Assembly: GCA_964418085.1 (NCBI GenBank)
Contig: CAYQKB010000018.1
Span: 1-22,646 of the forward strand
Source: JBBTYG01 sp964418085
Lineage (GTDB): Bacteria > Patescibacteriota > Minisyncoccia > UBA6257 > 2-01-FULL-56-20
DNA: 22,646 nucleotides
Reading direction: 5' to 3'
Position numbers and translations under genes: made by a program. Shown in pieces: positions 1-7,869 of the stretch (position 1 is the stretch's first letter; each line of letters opens with the position of its first letter). Under the pieces are notes generated by a model. It had not been told where the DNA came from and searched no databases. It saw nothing but the letters and a program-made list of their open reading frames with translations.

Positions 1-202
1 ATATGTTGAATCCCCATATATTTTTTTGCTTAGAACCGTTTTCAATGAGGAGTATGTTTGCATCCATGTGATATTCTCCTCCTACGGCCATTATTTTCTT
101 TTCGATATCAACCACCCCTTTTATCATGGAGGTATAAAATTCTTTCCCAATTTCCTGTAATTCGGTGAGCGTTATCGAGTCCACAACAATTTCGATGTTC
201 AT
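1..202 (-). CDS. DUF5674 family protein, 3'-truncated by window edge
   Basis: Reading the minus strand from ATG at 202 gives an open frame of 67 codons that runs off the window. It begins MNIEIVVDSITLTELQEI and contains the stretches KGVVDIEKKIMAVGGEYHMD and LLIENGSKQKNIWGFNI. I recognise this pattern (hydrophobic start, VDIEK.IMA..GE.H.D, then a glutamate, G-S-.-Q and WG.N) as the small uncharacterised DUF5674 family found in Patescibacteria and some cyanobacteria. Its function is unknown. The start lies 31 nt after the stop of the membrane glycosyltransferase, on the same strand. A TATAAT box 8 nt before the ATG suggests it also has its own, nearly leaderless, promoter. The assignment rests on memory of the family pattern. 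Confidence 0.75.
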   Translation of the reverse strand, partial: MNIEIVVDSITLTELQEIGKEFYTSMIKGVVDIEKKIMAVGGEYHMDANILLIENGSKQKNIWGFNI

Positions 203-210
203 AGAAATAC

Positions 211-216
211 ATTATA
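211..216 (-). promoter_or_regulatory. -10 box of DUF5674 gene, near-leaderless
   Basis: The minus strand reads TATAAT followed by 8 nt and the ATG at 202. A transcript starting 6-7 nt after the box would have almost no leader. No good -35 hexamer is seen 16-18 nt upstream. Confidence 0.45.
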
Positions 217-233
217 CAACATAAGGCTTGGAG

Positions 234-1769
234 TTATGGTTGGAAATGGATTTTTCTAAAAAATATGACAAGATAATCATCAAGATAACTGATTTCCCAG
301 CGCGGATCGGCTTGCATCTGCGACAAAAACATTCCTGCCCAGTCGGTGATGTCTCCACGAGAAAATATGACGGAATTGATTCCATATTGAGTAAACATTT
401 TTTCCCTGAATTCCTGATTTATCTGCATATCAATGTAGGCGGTAAAAAATCCGGGCGGGTATGCCTCCGGCCGGTTGTCCACAAATGATCCGTATTTCGG
501 ATAGAGTCGGTAATCAATGTAGCTCCCGATGTCGAAGTTGTTAAAAATATTTCCCGGCGGAGCGTGTGCGATAAAAAAGTCGAGGCCGTTTTTCCCGGGT
601 TCGGGAATGAAGATAGCCGGGGGTATTTTTGAAAATAGGAAGAAGGAAAAGCCAATATGCGCGATGATGAACGAAGTGGCGATGGTTGTTTTTAGCCCCT
701 CAACTTTATGAAGCGCCGATTTTAGTATCACGGTGAGCGCCGCCGAACACGCCGGGATACCCGTGAAAACAAAGTACGGCATATTTCTGATTTTCATAAA
801 GACGAGTGTAGTAAAGCCGAGGAATATAAGGTATGACCACTCCCATACTCTTTTTTTTATGAGTGTCCATAGTACGAGCAAGGCGAGGATCGGAGCGCAC
901 CACAAAAAATAAGGTATGAACACGTCGCTGCGCAGAATAGGCAGGAGCTGGAATACCCCGAGATTTTCTGTTGTTTGGTATGCGAAATTATTGAAGATGG
1001 TGAATGGATATAATGCGCCCGTAAGACCGTGTGGATTGAGCAGTGTCGCAATCGCAGAAATTCCCATGACCGCGAGCGCTCCAAAAATTTTCTCTTTCCA
1101 TGCCTCTTCTTTTCCGACGGACGGATGGGTTTTAATAAATATGCCCTCAGTAATTTCTTTTACGAAGAAGACTCCCACGAGAAGTAGCCCGTATATAAAC
1201 GAGATATGAAGATTTACCCAGAGGATCATGATAAGCGCCGCCGCAGCAAATTTTATTTTTATAGAGAGTCGCGAGGCGAAAAGGACAAAGAAAAGTACCG
1301 AAAATAGGAAGAAGGCGAACATCTCCGGACGTTCTGAATTTCTCTCCAGTATGAGCGGCAGAAGGATGGTGGTTGTGGCGAGGGCGGGGATTGTCCCTCC
1401 GAGTCGGATGCCACTCCAGATGGCCATGATGAGCGCGCCACCAAGAATAAAAACTTTGAGTACGATGAGTGCAGTAAGGCCGAATCCGGCGCTCACAAGA
1501 TAGAGTAAGACTTCCGAAAGCCAGTGGTGGTTTACAAAAGGAAAATCTGGATAGGTATAGGAAAAAAGGTTTGTGGGCGGTATCGAATTCGTTTTCCATA
1601 TAATTTCCCCGAGCAATATGTGCCGACCGAGGTCTTCGGTCATCGCATGGCTTGGTTGAAACAACATGATGCCGGCGTTAAAAGCGAGCGCCGCGAATGC
1701 GCCGACGATAACCACTTTTTGAATTGTGTGTGCGTATTTCATGGTTGATGCTGGGATGTCCCGCGGCAT
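234..1769 (-). CDS. GT-C-like polytopic membrane glycosyltransferase
   Basis: A 511-residue integral membrane protein with roughly 10-11 hydrophobic segments between residues 17 and 395, then a soluble C-terminal region of about 115 residues. After the first membrane segment comes an acidic loop, MTEDLGRHILLGE, then a region rich in aromatic residues (FSYTYPDFPFVNHHWLSE). This fits the first extracellular loop of GT-C enzymes (PMT/ArnT type), which use lipid-phosphate sugars. The C-terminal part (FDIGSYIDYRLYP..GSFVDNRPEAYP) resembles the conserved tail of uncharacterised bacterial GT-C-like proteins. It starts 4 nt after the stop of the family-2 glycosyltransferase, which may make its lipid-linked sugar. 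No Shine-Dalgarno is visible; a second in-frame ATG lies 9 codons in (1742). Acceptor and sugar cannot be told. Confidence 0.6.
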   Translation of the reverse strand: MPRDIPASTMKYAHTIQKVVIVGAFAALAFNAGIMLFQPSHAMTEDLGRHILLGEIIWKTNSIPPTNLFSYTYPDFPFVNHHWLSEVLLYLVSAGFGLTALIVLKVFILGGALIMAIWSGIRLGGTIPALATTTILLPLILERNSERPEMFAFFLFSVLFFVLFASRLSIKIKFAAAALIMILWVNLHISFIYGLLLVGVFFVKEITEGIFIKTHPSVGKEEAWKEKIFGALAVMGISAIATLLNPHGLTGALYPFTIFNNFAYQTTENLGVFQLLPILRSDVFIPYFLWCAPILALLVLWTLIKKRVWEWSYLIFLGFTTLVFMKIRNMPYFVFTGIPACSAALTVILKSALHKVEGLKTTIATSFIIAHIGFSFFLFSKIPPAIFIPEPGKNGLDFFIAHAPPGNIFNNFDIGSYIDYRLYPKYGSFVDNRPEAYPPGFFTAYIDMQINQEFREKMFTQYGINSVIFSRGDITDWAGMFLSQMQADPRWEISYLDDYLVIFFRKIHFQP

Positions 1770-1773
1770 TGTT

Positions 1774-2463
1774 CTAATTTTTAAACTTATATTTAATGAT
1801 TGTCCACGCGCCGATAATGCCGTCCCATATCCCGACTTTTTTTCCTTCGGAAAATGTTCTGGGCGAATAAGATATGGGGATTTCTTTTATTCGGATGCCG
1901 GACTTGAGCAATTTCACCGTCACCTCTTCGCAGAAATTGAAACGATTTGATTTAAGTTCCAGAGTTTTTAAGTGTGAGGTTTCAAAGAGTTTGTATCCGG
2001 TGTTTATGTCGGTAAGCTTCGAGTGGTAGAGAAGATTTGTGAGGCCGGTGAGAAACTTCCCGCCAAAGAATGCCAGAAAATATCCCCGCTGTGTGTTCCC
2101 GAGATTTCTTGAGCCATAGATTGCGAGTTTTGGACCATCAAGTGCAGAGAGCATTGCGCTGTATTCGCTTGGGTCGTACTCCAGATCTGCATCTTGAATT
2201 ATAACGAATTCTCCAGTCGCTGCTTCGAGGCCGGTTTGTATGGCAGACCCTTTCCCATAGTTCGCGTTGTGTCGGAAGAGTTTAAAGTGCGGGGTTTCGG
2301 AGAGTTTCCGAAGAATGGCCTCCGTTCCATCCTGCGAGCCGTCATCAATCACGATGATTTCTTTTTCGTACCCAGGTGTTTCCGCACGCTCTATCCGTGT
2401 GATAATTTCCTCGATTGTCTTTCCTTCATTAAAAGCGGGGACAATGATAGTCAGCTTTTTCAT
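1774..2463 (-). CDS. Family-2 glycosyltransferase, polyprenyl-phosphate sugar synthase-like
   Basis: A 229-residue GT-A fold enzyme starting MKKLTIIVPAFNEGKTI. Family-2 marks are visible: IIVPAFNE at the first strand, IVIDDGSQDGT (nucleotide binding, about residues 36-46), GKGSAIQTGLEAATGE and the metal-binding IQDADLEYDP. This is the layout of dolichyl/polyprenyl-phosphate mannose or glucose synthases (DPM1 type), which move a sugar from a nucleotide donor to a lipid phosphate on the cytoplasmic face. There is no C-terminal membrane domain, so it would be peripheral. The GT-C-like gene follows after 4 nt; a donor-synthase/transferase pair is the natural reading, but sugar and lipid are inferred only. 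The preceding gene ends 6 nt upstream, so this is an operon. Confidence 0.85.
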   Translation of the reverse strand: MKKLTIIVPAFNEGKTIEEIITRIERAETPGYEKEIIVIDDGSQDGTEAILRKLSETPHFKLFRHNANYGKGSAIQTGLEAATGEFVIIQDADLEYDPSEYSAMLSALDGPKLAIYGSRNLGNTQRGYFLAFFGGKFLTGLTNLLYHSKLTDINTGYKLFETSHLKTLELKSNRFNFCEEVTVKLLKSGIRIKEIPISYSPRTFSEGKKVGIWDGIIGAWTIIKYKFKN

Positions 2464-2469
2464 ACACTT

Positions 2470-2970
2470 TTATTTGATTGCTTTTGAGACCAGGACAAAA
2501 AGCGTTACGAGCGCTACTTGGAGGGGAATGCCGACGAGCGGACGCCTGGTGAGTCTGAGTTTCGCGTGTACCACGTTATGAAATTTTTGATGCGTGGCAA
2601 GCGGCTCATCTTTAATGAAAAGGTGCAAAAACTGCAGGCCATCGGGGAAGATGCCCCCGATGATGCCGGCGACAAGGGAAATGTATGAGTCCGCTCCTTC
2701 GTTCGCGTTGCGGAAAATCAAAAATGTAAGAACTATTCCGGCTACGAGGTCGAGCGTTGCGGAAAAAATGTCCATAAAAAATTCTGCGCCGATACGAACT
2801 CCTTTTTTCCCCGTTTTTTCGTCTCGAAAAATGGATTTGAGATCGTACTCCCAGTGGGGGATAGCGTCCATTGCGTAGTGGCTGAGCACCCCTGAAAAGA
2901 ATGCGAGAAGAGGCGATTGGAATAATCTACCGAGAGATCCCCCGATAATTGCGTGCGAAACAAGAATCAT
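2470..2970 (-). CDS. Small His/Asp-rich membrane protein, possible metal-dependent hydrolase
   Basis: A 166-residue protein with about four hydrophobic segments (near 20-32, 68-86, 96-108, 145-163). Potential metal ligands lie next to the membrane segments: H6, H31, D35, H39 and D43 (SHYAMDAIPHWEYD), D74, D110, H116, H127, H131 and H135. The S-H...D..PH pattern and the PD dyad recall YdjM/DUF457-type inner-membrane hydrolases, but I cannot assign it firmly. It lies inside the minus-strand operon, 30 nt after the metalloprotease and 6 nt before the glycosyltransferase, so a role in envelope lipid or glycan processing is plausible but unproven. Confidence 0.6.
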   Translation of the reverse strand: MILVSHAIIGGSLGRLFQSPLLAFFSGVLSHYAMDAIPHWEYDLKSIFRDEKTGKKGVRIGAEFFMDIFSATLDLVAGIVLTFLIFRNANEGADSYISLVAGIIGGIFPDGLQFLHLFIKDEPLATHQKFHNVVHAKLRLTRRPLVGIPLQVALVTLFVLVSKAIK

Positions 2971-3000
2971 GGCTTAGGCGTTTCATTATATCAGTTTTCG

Positions 3001-3942
3001 CTATTTTATTCTGCATGTATTCTTGAGAAGTGCGAGGTCTTGCGCCGTTAGATATTCGTTTGTTCCCTGGTTGAGTTTATACATGATGGCTTTGGGATCG
3101 GTAATGTGGGGAAATCCCAGCGCATGCCCGAACTCGTGGGCGAGAACTCTCTCGAGCCGTGCGACGCTGTCGAATTCATAGATATCAATTTTCTTCCCGC
3201 TTATATCACTCATGTAGACCCCTTCTTCGAATTCCCCGCCTCTGGTCTCCCCAATTTTGTTGTAGGCGCCCGCTGCGATATTTAGTTCTGCGGCGATTTT
3301 ATTCATGACCTCAACCAAGGCGTTTATGGTCGGCACAAGATTATTTACTTCATTTTGTTTTTCTTGGATAACAGCGAGATCGGCGGTAAGCTGATTTTTT
3401 TCGGCTTGTAGTCGGTCAAATTCGCTTCGGGGTGCTCCTCCGCGTGCATTCCAATATGCAACATCTGATTCATACAAATCTTTTTGTTTTTGGTAATCGC
3501 GTACGAGTCCATCAAGCTCTGCTTTCATGCTGCTATATTCCGCAGTCGCGGATTCATATCGTTGCTTTATATCATTGTAAGCTGCTTCGCTCGTGTCTAT
3601 GGTTACGCCCATTTTTTTGAGCCGATCCGTTGCTTCCTGACGATAGTCATACACGAGATTAATAGAAAGTGCGGCATCTTTCTTGTATTCGAAAAGATTT
3701 TTTTTGATGGGGGTTTCCCATATTGCTTTTGCCTTTTGTATCACGGTTTCGAAATACGCAGGAGTGATTCCAAAACGGCTATCAACTGACCCAATCCGGT
3801 AGTACATCGGCTGCGAGCATGGCAGAATATAATTTCTAACCTCATCAATAATTCCGGCGCCGAACGGCGTTGTAAAAAAGTATCCAAGGCATGCGAGAAA
3901 TATCGCGAATGTAATAACTGAGATTATGTTCGCCGATTTCAT
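3001..3942 (-). CDS. Membrane-anchored matrixin-like zinc metalloprotease with coiled-coil insert
   Basis: A 313-residue protein with an N-terminal signal anchor (about residues 5-24), placing the rest outside the cytoplasmic membrane. The metzincin zinc site HEFGHALGFPH is at 269-279 (H269, H273, H279; catalytic E270), with a Met-turn at M287 (AIMYKL). Residues about 43-100 (MYYRIGSVDSRFGIT.., ALSINLVYDY) look like the first half of a matrixin (M10) catalytic domain. Between them, residues about 102-225 are charged and heptad-like (DRLKKMG.., RLQAEKNQLTADLAVIQEKQNEV), consistent with a coiled coil inserted in the catalytic domain. It follows the ABC permease by 21 nt on the same strand. It may cut exported or surface proteins; the substrate is unknown. 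Confidence 0.82.
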   Translation of the reverse strand: MKSANIISVITFAIFLACLGYFFTTPFGAGIIDEVRNYILPCSQPMYYRIGSVDSRFGITPAYFETVIQKAKAIWETPIKKNLFEYKKDAALSINLVYDYRQEATDRLKKMGVTIDTSEAAYNDIKQRYESATAEYSSMKAELDGLVRDYQKQKDLYESDVAYWNARGGAPRSEFDRLQAEKNQLTADLAVIQEKQNEVNNLVPTINALVEVMNKIAAELNIAAGAYNKIGETRGGEFEEGVYMSDISGKKIDIYEFDSVARLERVLAHEFGHALGFPHITDPKAIMYKLNQGTNEYLTAQDLALLKNTCRIK

Positions 3943-3963
3943 GTGAGTGTTTGAGTAAACTTT

Positions 3964-5208
3964 TTATTCGTACCTAAGTGCGTCGGTCGGGTTCAGACGT
4001 GATGCGCGATAGGCTGGGTAAATACCGAACACGATACCCGTAGTTGTGGAAACAGCCGCTGCAAGAATAATTGCGTTCGCCGGAAGTATAAATACCCATG
4101 CAATCGTTGTGAAGTGTATGAGTACGATGGAGACTATGAACGTGATCATTCCGCCACCCAATATGCCGCATGTGCCGCCCAAAAGCGTGAGGGCGACCGA
4201 TTCGCACAGGAACTGGCTTAGTATATCACCATTTGTCGCACCGAGCGCTTTTCGGAGTCCGATTTCACGCGTTCGCTCGACGACGGAAACAAGCATGATG
4301 TTCATAATCCCAATACCGCCGACGAGAAGCGAGATGAACGCGATGGACGTGAGGAAGATGCTTAAAATCGAAGTGATATTTCCCAGGATAGAGAGTGCGT
4401 CTTCCTGTGTCTGGACGGTGAAGTCATCCTTGTCGGGATTGGTGATGTTGTGAGTTCTTCGGATGGTCGTTGATATTGTTTCTTTCACGAACGCGCTGTC
4501 GTACGCGCTGTTTGCCTGTATTGTAATGACATTGAAATAATCGATTCCGAGAAGTTGTTTTTGCGCGACCGTGATTGGAATGATGACGAGGTTGTCTTGG
4601 TCTATGCCGAATGGCCCGACGCCTTTACGTACGAGCATACCGATTATTCTGAACGTGAGATCGCGCAGCCGAACTGTTTTCCCGATCGGGTCCTGCTGCC
4701 CGAAAAGTGTTTTTGCGAGCTCGGATCCGATTATCGCAACGTGATCAAACGATGCAACCTCCGATCCTATGAATTGTCTCCCTTCCTGAATGCCGAAATT
4801 CCTGACCTGGAAAAAATCCTCGGTCGTCCCTTCGTAGGTAACTGTCGCGTCGTTATTTCCATAGACGATTTTTGCCTGGCCGCGCACTTCTGCGGCAACT
4901 TTTTCAACGACCGGTTCGCGTTCAAGTGCGTCAATATCAGTCTGGACGAGCGTTTTTATAATAATGCCCTGCACCGATGCAGGGGATGAAAAGCGGGATC
5001 CTTTTGTGGAGCCGGGGATTATGAAAACAAGGTTTGAGCCGATGCTTTGCACTTGGCTTAAAATCAGCTGTTGCGCCGAGGCGCCAATGGACATAAGCAC
5101 TATAACGGAGCCGATACCGATGACGATGCCGAGCATGGTAAGAAGCGATCTAAGTTTCGCGTGGCGGAGTCCTCGCGATGCTGTTTTTATGACGTCGGTA
5201 AGTCGCAT
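3964..5208 (-). CDS. MacB-type (FtsX-like) ABC transporter permease
   Basis: A 414-residue permease with classic MacB/FtsX topology: one membrane segment near residues 21-45 (LTMLGIVIGIGSVIVLMSIG), a large extracytoplasmic domain, then three membrane segments in the last 130 residues. The hallmark cytoplasmic motif VSVVERTREIGLRKALGAT lies between the second and third segments. The protein ends with the typical YRASRLNPTDALRYE. It works with the ATPase encoded just upstream and the adaptor before that, probably moving peptides or lipids or acting as a mechanotransducer. Its ATG directly abuts the right arm of a CCCGTTAGAAA-type inverted-repeat element, with no Shine-Dalgarno. Confidence 0.92.
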   Translation of the reverse strand: MRLTDVIKTASRGLRHAKLRSLLTMLGIVIGIGSVIVLMSIGASAQQLILSQVQSIGSNLVFIIPGSTKGSRFSSPASVQGIIIKTLVQTDIDALEREPVVEKVAAEVRGQAKIVYGNNDATVTYEGTTEDFFQVRNFGIQEGRQFIGSEVASFDHVAIIGSELAKTLFGQQDPIGKTVRLRDLTFRIIGMLVRKGVGPFGIDQDNLVIIPITVAQKQLLGIDYFNVITIQANSAYDSAFVKETISTTIRRTHNITNPDKDDFTVQTQEDALSILGNITSILSIFLTSIAFISLLVGGIGIMNIMLVSVVERTREIGLRKALGATNGDILSQFLCESVALTLLGGTCGILGGGMITFIVSIVLIHFTTIAWVFILPANAIILAAAVSTTTGIVFGIYPAYRASRLNPTDALRYE

Positions 5209-5321
5209 CCCGTTAGAAACAGATCGCGATAGATGCGTTCTGTATGATTATTTTATAATGACGACTATATATGTGGTAGAGCATTTTTATTTTGGCAAAA
5301 GCGATCGCAGTTTCCAACGGG
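5209..5321. repeat. CCCGTTAGAAA inverted-repeat element, copy A
   Basis: A 113-bp interval between the ATPase stop and the permease start. The arms are CCCGTTAGAAACAG (5209-5222) and CAGTTTCCAACGGG (5308-5321), complementary at 12 of 14 positions. Next to the arms are GATC-centred palindromic bits (ATCGCGAT, GCGATCGC). On the minus strand the element starts just inside an ATG (5327-5325) that opens a 20-codon frame beginning MRPVGN and closed by TAG. The far arm touches the permease ATG. The same arms and placement occur at 10115-10214 and 14111-14228. Confidence 0.75.
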
Positions 5322-5331
5322 ACGCATGTGA

Positions 5332-6066
5332 TTATTTGAAAAATGCGTGGCGTTCTTTTGTTATTGGTTTGTCGGAAACGATATGTCCATCCTTTAATTC
5401 AATGAGGCGGCTCGCAAATTCGGCGGTATATGTTTCATGGGTAACGAGTATGATGGTACGTCCGGCTTTGTGAAGACCGTCCAATATCTCCATTATCTGC
5501 GACCCGGATTTTGAGTCGAGGTTGCCGGTCGGTTCGTCGGCGAAAATCACATTCGGATTTGTCACAAGCGCCCGCGCGATCGCGACACGTTGCTTTTGTC
5601 CGCCGGACAATTTCCCCGCTTCCACATTTGTTTTTTCGGTGAGACCGACGGATGCAATAGCGGCGTCAACAAGTCCCTTTCTCTTTTCTGGGACGAGATC
5701 GGGGGAGTAGAGAAGTGGCAACTCTACATTTTCATACACGGGAGAGCGCGAAAGGAGATTGAATGATTGAAAAACGAACCCGATATCATTATTTCGGATT
5801 CGCGCGAGCTCTGCGTCGGTAAGGTTTTCCGTTTTCTGTCTTCTGAATTCATACGAGCCCGAGGTCGGTCGGTCGAGAAAGCTCAGGATGTGGAGGAGCG
5901 TTGATTTTCCCGAGCCGGATGGCCCCATGATAGAAACAAACTCTCCCTTTTTTATCTCGAGAGAAATGCCCGCGAGCGCTTGAGTTTTTGTGCTTGCCTC
6001 GCCGGAATCTTGTGAAGGCGGGCTGTCATCACCATATGTTTTCTCAAGATTTTTTATTGATATCAT
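5332..6066 (-). CDS. MacB/LolD-type ABC transporter ATPase
   Basis: A 244-residue nucleotide-binding subunit with all key motifs: Walker A GPSGSGKST (48-56), Q-loop FQSFNLL (from 99), signature LSGGQKQR (153-160), Walker B VIFADE (173-178), D-loop NLD and switch histidine H210 (VTHE). The class is the MacB/LolD/FtsE group. An unusual polar insert near residues 13-28 (DDSPPSQDSGEASTKT) separates the first strand from the rest; its DNA carries short GCC/GGC complementary pieces and could be an in-frame repeat insertion. The start overlaps the adaptor stop by 4 nt (ATGA), a sign of translational coupling. The permease follows after an inverted-repeat element. Confidence 0.95.
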   Translation of the reverse strand: MISIKNLEKTYGDDSPPSQDSGEASTKTQALAGISLEIKKGEFVSIMGPSGSGKSTLLHILSFLDRPTSGSYEFRRQKTENLTDAELARIRNNDIGFVFQSFNLLSRSPVYENVELPLLYSPDLVPEKRKGLVDAAIASVGLTEKTNVEAGKLSGGQKQRVAIARALVTNPNVIFADEPTGNLDSKSGSQIMEILDGLHKAGRTIILVTHETYTAEFASRLIELKDGHIVSDKPITKERHAFFK

Positions 6067-7613
6067 TGTGCGGCCTTGAGCCCGATGTTTACCACTTTTT
6101 CTCCGAGGCTCACCCCGGATATAATTTCTGCTTTTCCATTCGCATCGCGGATGCCGATCGTAACCGGATATTCGGTGATGGTCCCATTCTCATATTTTTT
6201 TACGAACGTTCCTTCTTTTTTCTCTACAAGCGCCTCTTGCGGAAGAATGAGCACGCCGCTCTTTCGCTGGGTTTCTATCGAGAGATTTGCCGTAAGTCCG
6301 CTCTTGAGCCGGCTGTCAGGATGGTCGAGGATAACCGTTGTTTTGAAGTTGACCACGCCATCAATGACTGTCTCCGCCGGATCAATTTTTATAACTTTTC
6401 CCGAAAATGTTTCGTCGGGGAAGGCGTCGAATGTGACGGTGGTGGTATTCCCCACGGCGATTTTCCCGATATCTACTTCGGGTATATTCGAATCAATTTC
6501 AAATTTGTCTTGCGAAATGATTGAAGCGATGACGACATTTGCGGAGACCACCTCGCCGACCTTCCCATCCATTTTTGTAACGGTGCCCGCGATAGGCGAT
6601 CGTAGAATTGTCTCGTCGAGCTGCGCGCGCACCACCGCAACGCTCGCTTCGGCCTGCGCAAGCTGTGCCCTGTCCGCGTTTATCGTTTCCGGAGTTGCGC
6701 CGGCAAGATCGAGATTAAGATTGTTCTGCGCCTGGTTGACCGCTATTTTTTCGGAGGCAATATTTTGACTCTTTGTATTTAATGCGAGAATTGAGGCATT
6801 TACCGCCGATAGAGCGGTTGTTACGTTCGTTTTGTATGTGCTTGCAAGTGAGGAGGGAGAGCTTACGACCGCGTCCATGGTTCGGTTCAAGAATATAAGA
6901 ATTTTTGCGAGATGCCCCTGCGCCTTCGTGATCGTTCCTTCTGGTGTTGAGGTTGAAGATGGGGAATTGAGCGCGGTAAGTTCATCTTTCCACGCGCTCA
7001 GTTCCGTATTCGCCGCAACTCGTCCACTTTGCGCATCAATCTGGGCCTGCGAATCGCTTACCGGAAAAGTGAATTGCGGGTTTGTGCCGTCCCCGTTCGT
7101 AAACAATGCGGTCAATTGGTTCCTCACTGCATCATTCGTTTTCGCATACGCATCGCTTAATGTCTGCGTCACACCGTTGTACTCGTTCGTGAGATCTTGC
7201 TGGGCTTTCGCGAGGTTTGTTCTTGTGATTTGAATGTCCTCTGGCCTCGTCCCCTTGAGAAGTTCGTCGAGTTTCGCGGCCTGAGCTTGTGCATTCGCTT
7301 CTGCTTCACTGAGTGATGCGGCAAGTTCGGTAGAATCAAGCTCGACAAGCACGCTGCCGTGCGAAACAACGCTTCCCACATCGTTCAAGACACGCGAAAT
7401 TCTCCCTGTTCGCTGGAACGCAAGGTCGAGCTTATCTACGGGAGTCGTTGTTCCGGTCACGATCACTTCTTGGCTTATGTCTCCCTGCGTCACTTCGATA
7501 AGGTTGTACGTCTGCTTTCTTGTAAACGAGGCATATGCGGCGATTGAGCCGATAAGGAGTACGGCAATCGTGATAAGTGTTCCGATCCTGTGCGCGGCGA
7601 AAAATTTAAGCAT
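6063..7613 (-). CDS. MacA/HlyD-family periplasmic adaptor (membrane fusion protein)
   Basis: A 516-residue membrane fusion protein. An N-terminal anchor at about 11-30 precedes the first half of the lipoyl-like domain (GDISQEVIVTGTT.., GSVVSHGSVLVELDS). A long helical region (about 100-330, Ala/Gln/Asn-rich) forms the hairpin, and the second lipoyl half follows (RAQLDETILRSPIAGTVTKM, then GKVGEVVSANVVIASI). The beta-barrel and membrane-proximal domains come after (FDAFPDETFSGKVIKIDP.., LPQEALVEKKEGTFV). At 516 residues it is longer than classic MacA (about 370), mainly in the helical part. It is the first gene of the minus-strand operon; a TAGAAT box lies 18 nt before the ATG. It should link the ABC permease to whatever lies outside the membrane. 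Confidence 0.9.
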   Translation of the reverse strand: MLKFFAAHRIGTLITIAVLLIGSIAAYASFTRKQTYNLIEVTQGDISQEVIVTGTTTPVDKLDLAFQRTGRISRVLNDVGSVVSHGSVLVELDSTELAASLSEAEANAQAQAAKLDELLKGTRPEDIQITRTNLAKAQQDLTNEYNGVTQTLSDAYAKTNDAVRNQLTALFTNGDGTNPQFTFPVSDSQAQIDAQSGRVAANTELSAWKDELTALNSPSSTSTPEGTITKAQGHLAKILIFLNRTMDAVVSSPSSLASTYKTNVTTALSAVNASILALNTKSQNIASEKIAVNQAQNNLNLDLAGATPETINADRAQLAQAEASVAVVRAQLDETILRSPIAGTVTKMDGKVGEVVSANVVIASIISQDKFEIDSNIPEVDIGKIAVGNTTTVTFDAFPDETFSGKVIKIDPAETVIDGVVNFKTTVILDHPDSRLKSGLTANLSIETQRKSGVLILPQEALVEKKEGTFVKKYENGTITEYPVTIGIRDANGKAEIISGVSLGEKVVNIGLKAAQ

Positions 7614-7631
7614 GGTAAATAAATATGAATG

Positions 7632-7637
7632 ATTCTA
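7632..7637 (-). promoter_or_regulatory. Candidate -10 box of the transporter operon
   Basis: The minus strand carries TAGAAT 18 nt before the adaptor ATG. The hexamer 17 nt further up (TTTCAT) is a weak -35. This is the only reasonable box close to the first gene of the operon. Confidence 0.35.
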
Positions 7638-7721
7638 CACCAAAAACCCACAAAATGAAAGGCTTTTTTCCGAGAAAATCCTTTGTGTCAGATAATAAAT
7701 TACGATTCAGTATACCCCTCT

Positions 7722-7782
7722 AGCCGTGTTGTGAAAGATTTTCTTACCACATACGGCTTTAATGGTGCGTGGTAGGCGCACC
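7722..7782. promoter_or_regulatory. Two hairpins in the divergent 256-bp intergenic region
   Basis: The region 7614-7869 separates the divergently read adaptor and Nudix genes and holds no convincing ORF. Hairpin 1 (7722-7758) pairs AGCCGTGTTGTG with CACATACGGCT around a 14-nt loop. Hairpin 2 (7764-7782) pairs GGTGCG with CGCACC around 7 nt. Both lie upstream of the Nudix promoter. They could be operators or structured RNA; nothing decides between these. Confidence 0.4.
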
Positions 7783-7787
7783 TGCGA

Positions 7788-7816
7788 TTGACTAATGTTC
7801 TTGCTGAAGGTATTTT
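7788..7816 (+). promoter_or_regulatory. Sigma70-type promoter of the Nudix gene
   Basis: TTGACT at 7788-7793 and TATTTT at 7811-7816 are separated by 17 nt. The start codon at 7870 would leave a leader of about 47 nt. Confidence 0.5.
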
Positions 7817-7869
7817 TGAGATAAGGGCATAGTGTCGAACACATCACTCACATAAAATATTTTGACGAA

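Noticed and set aside
4555..4989. A 144-codon plus-strand frame
   Set aside because: It lies antisense within the well-supported ABC permease gene; composition is explained by the opposite strand.
6076..6768. A 230-codon plus-strand frame opposite the adaptor gene
   Set aside because: Antisense to the MacA-like gene, Ser/Thr-rich low-complexity product, no own promoter.
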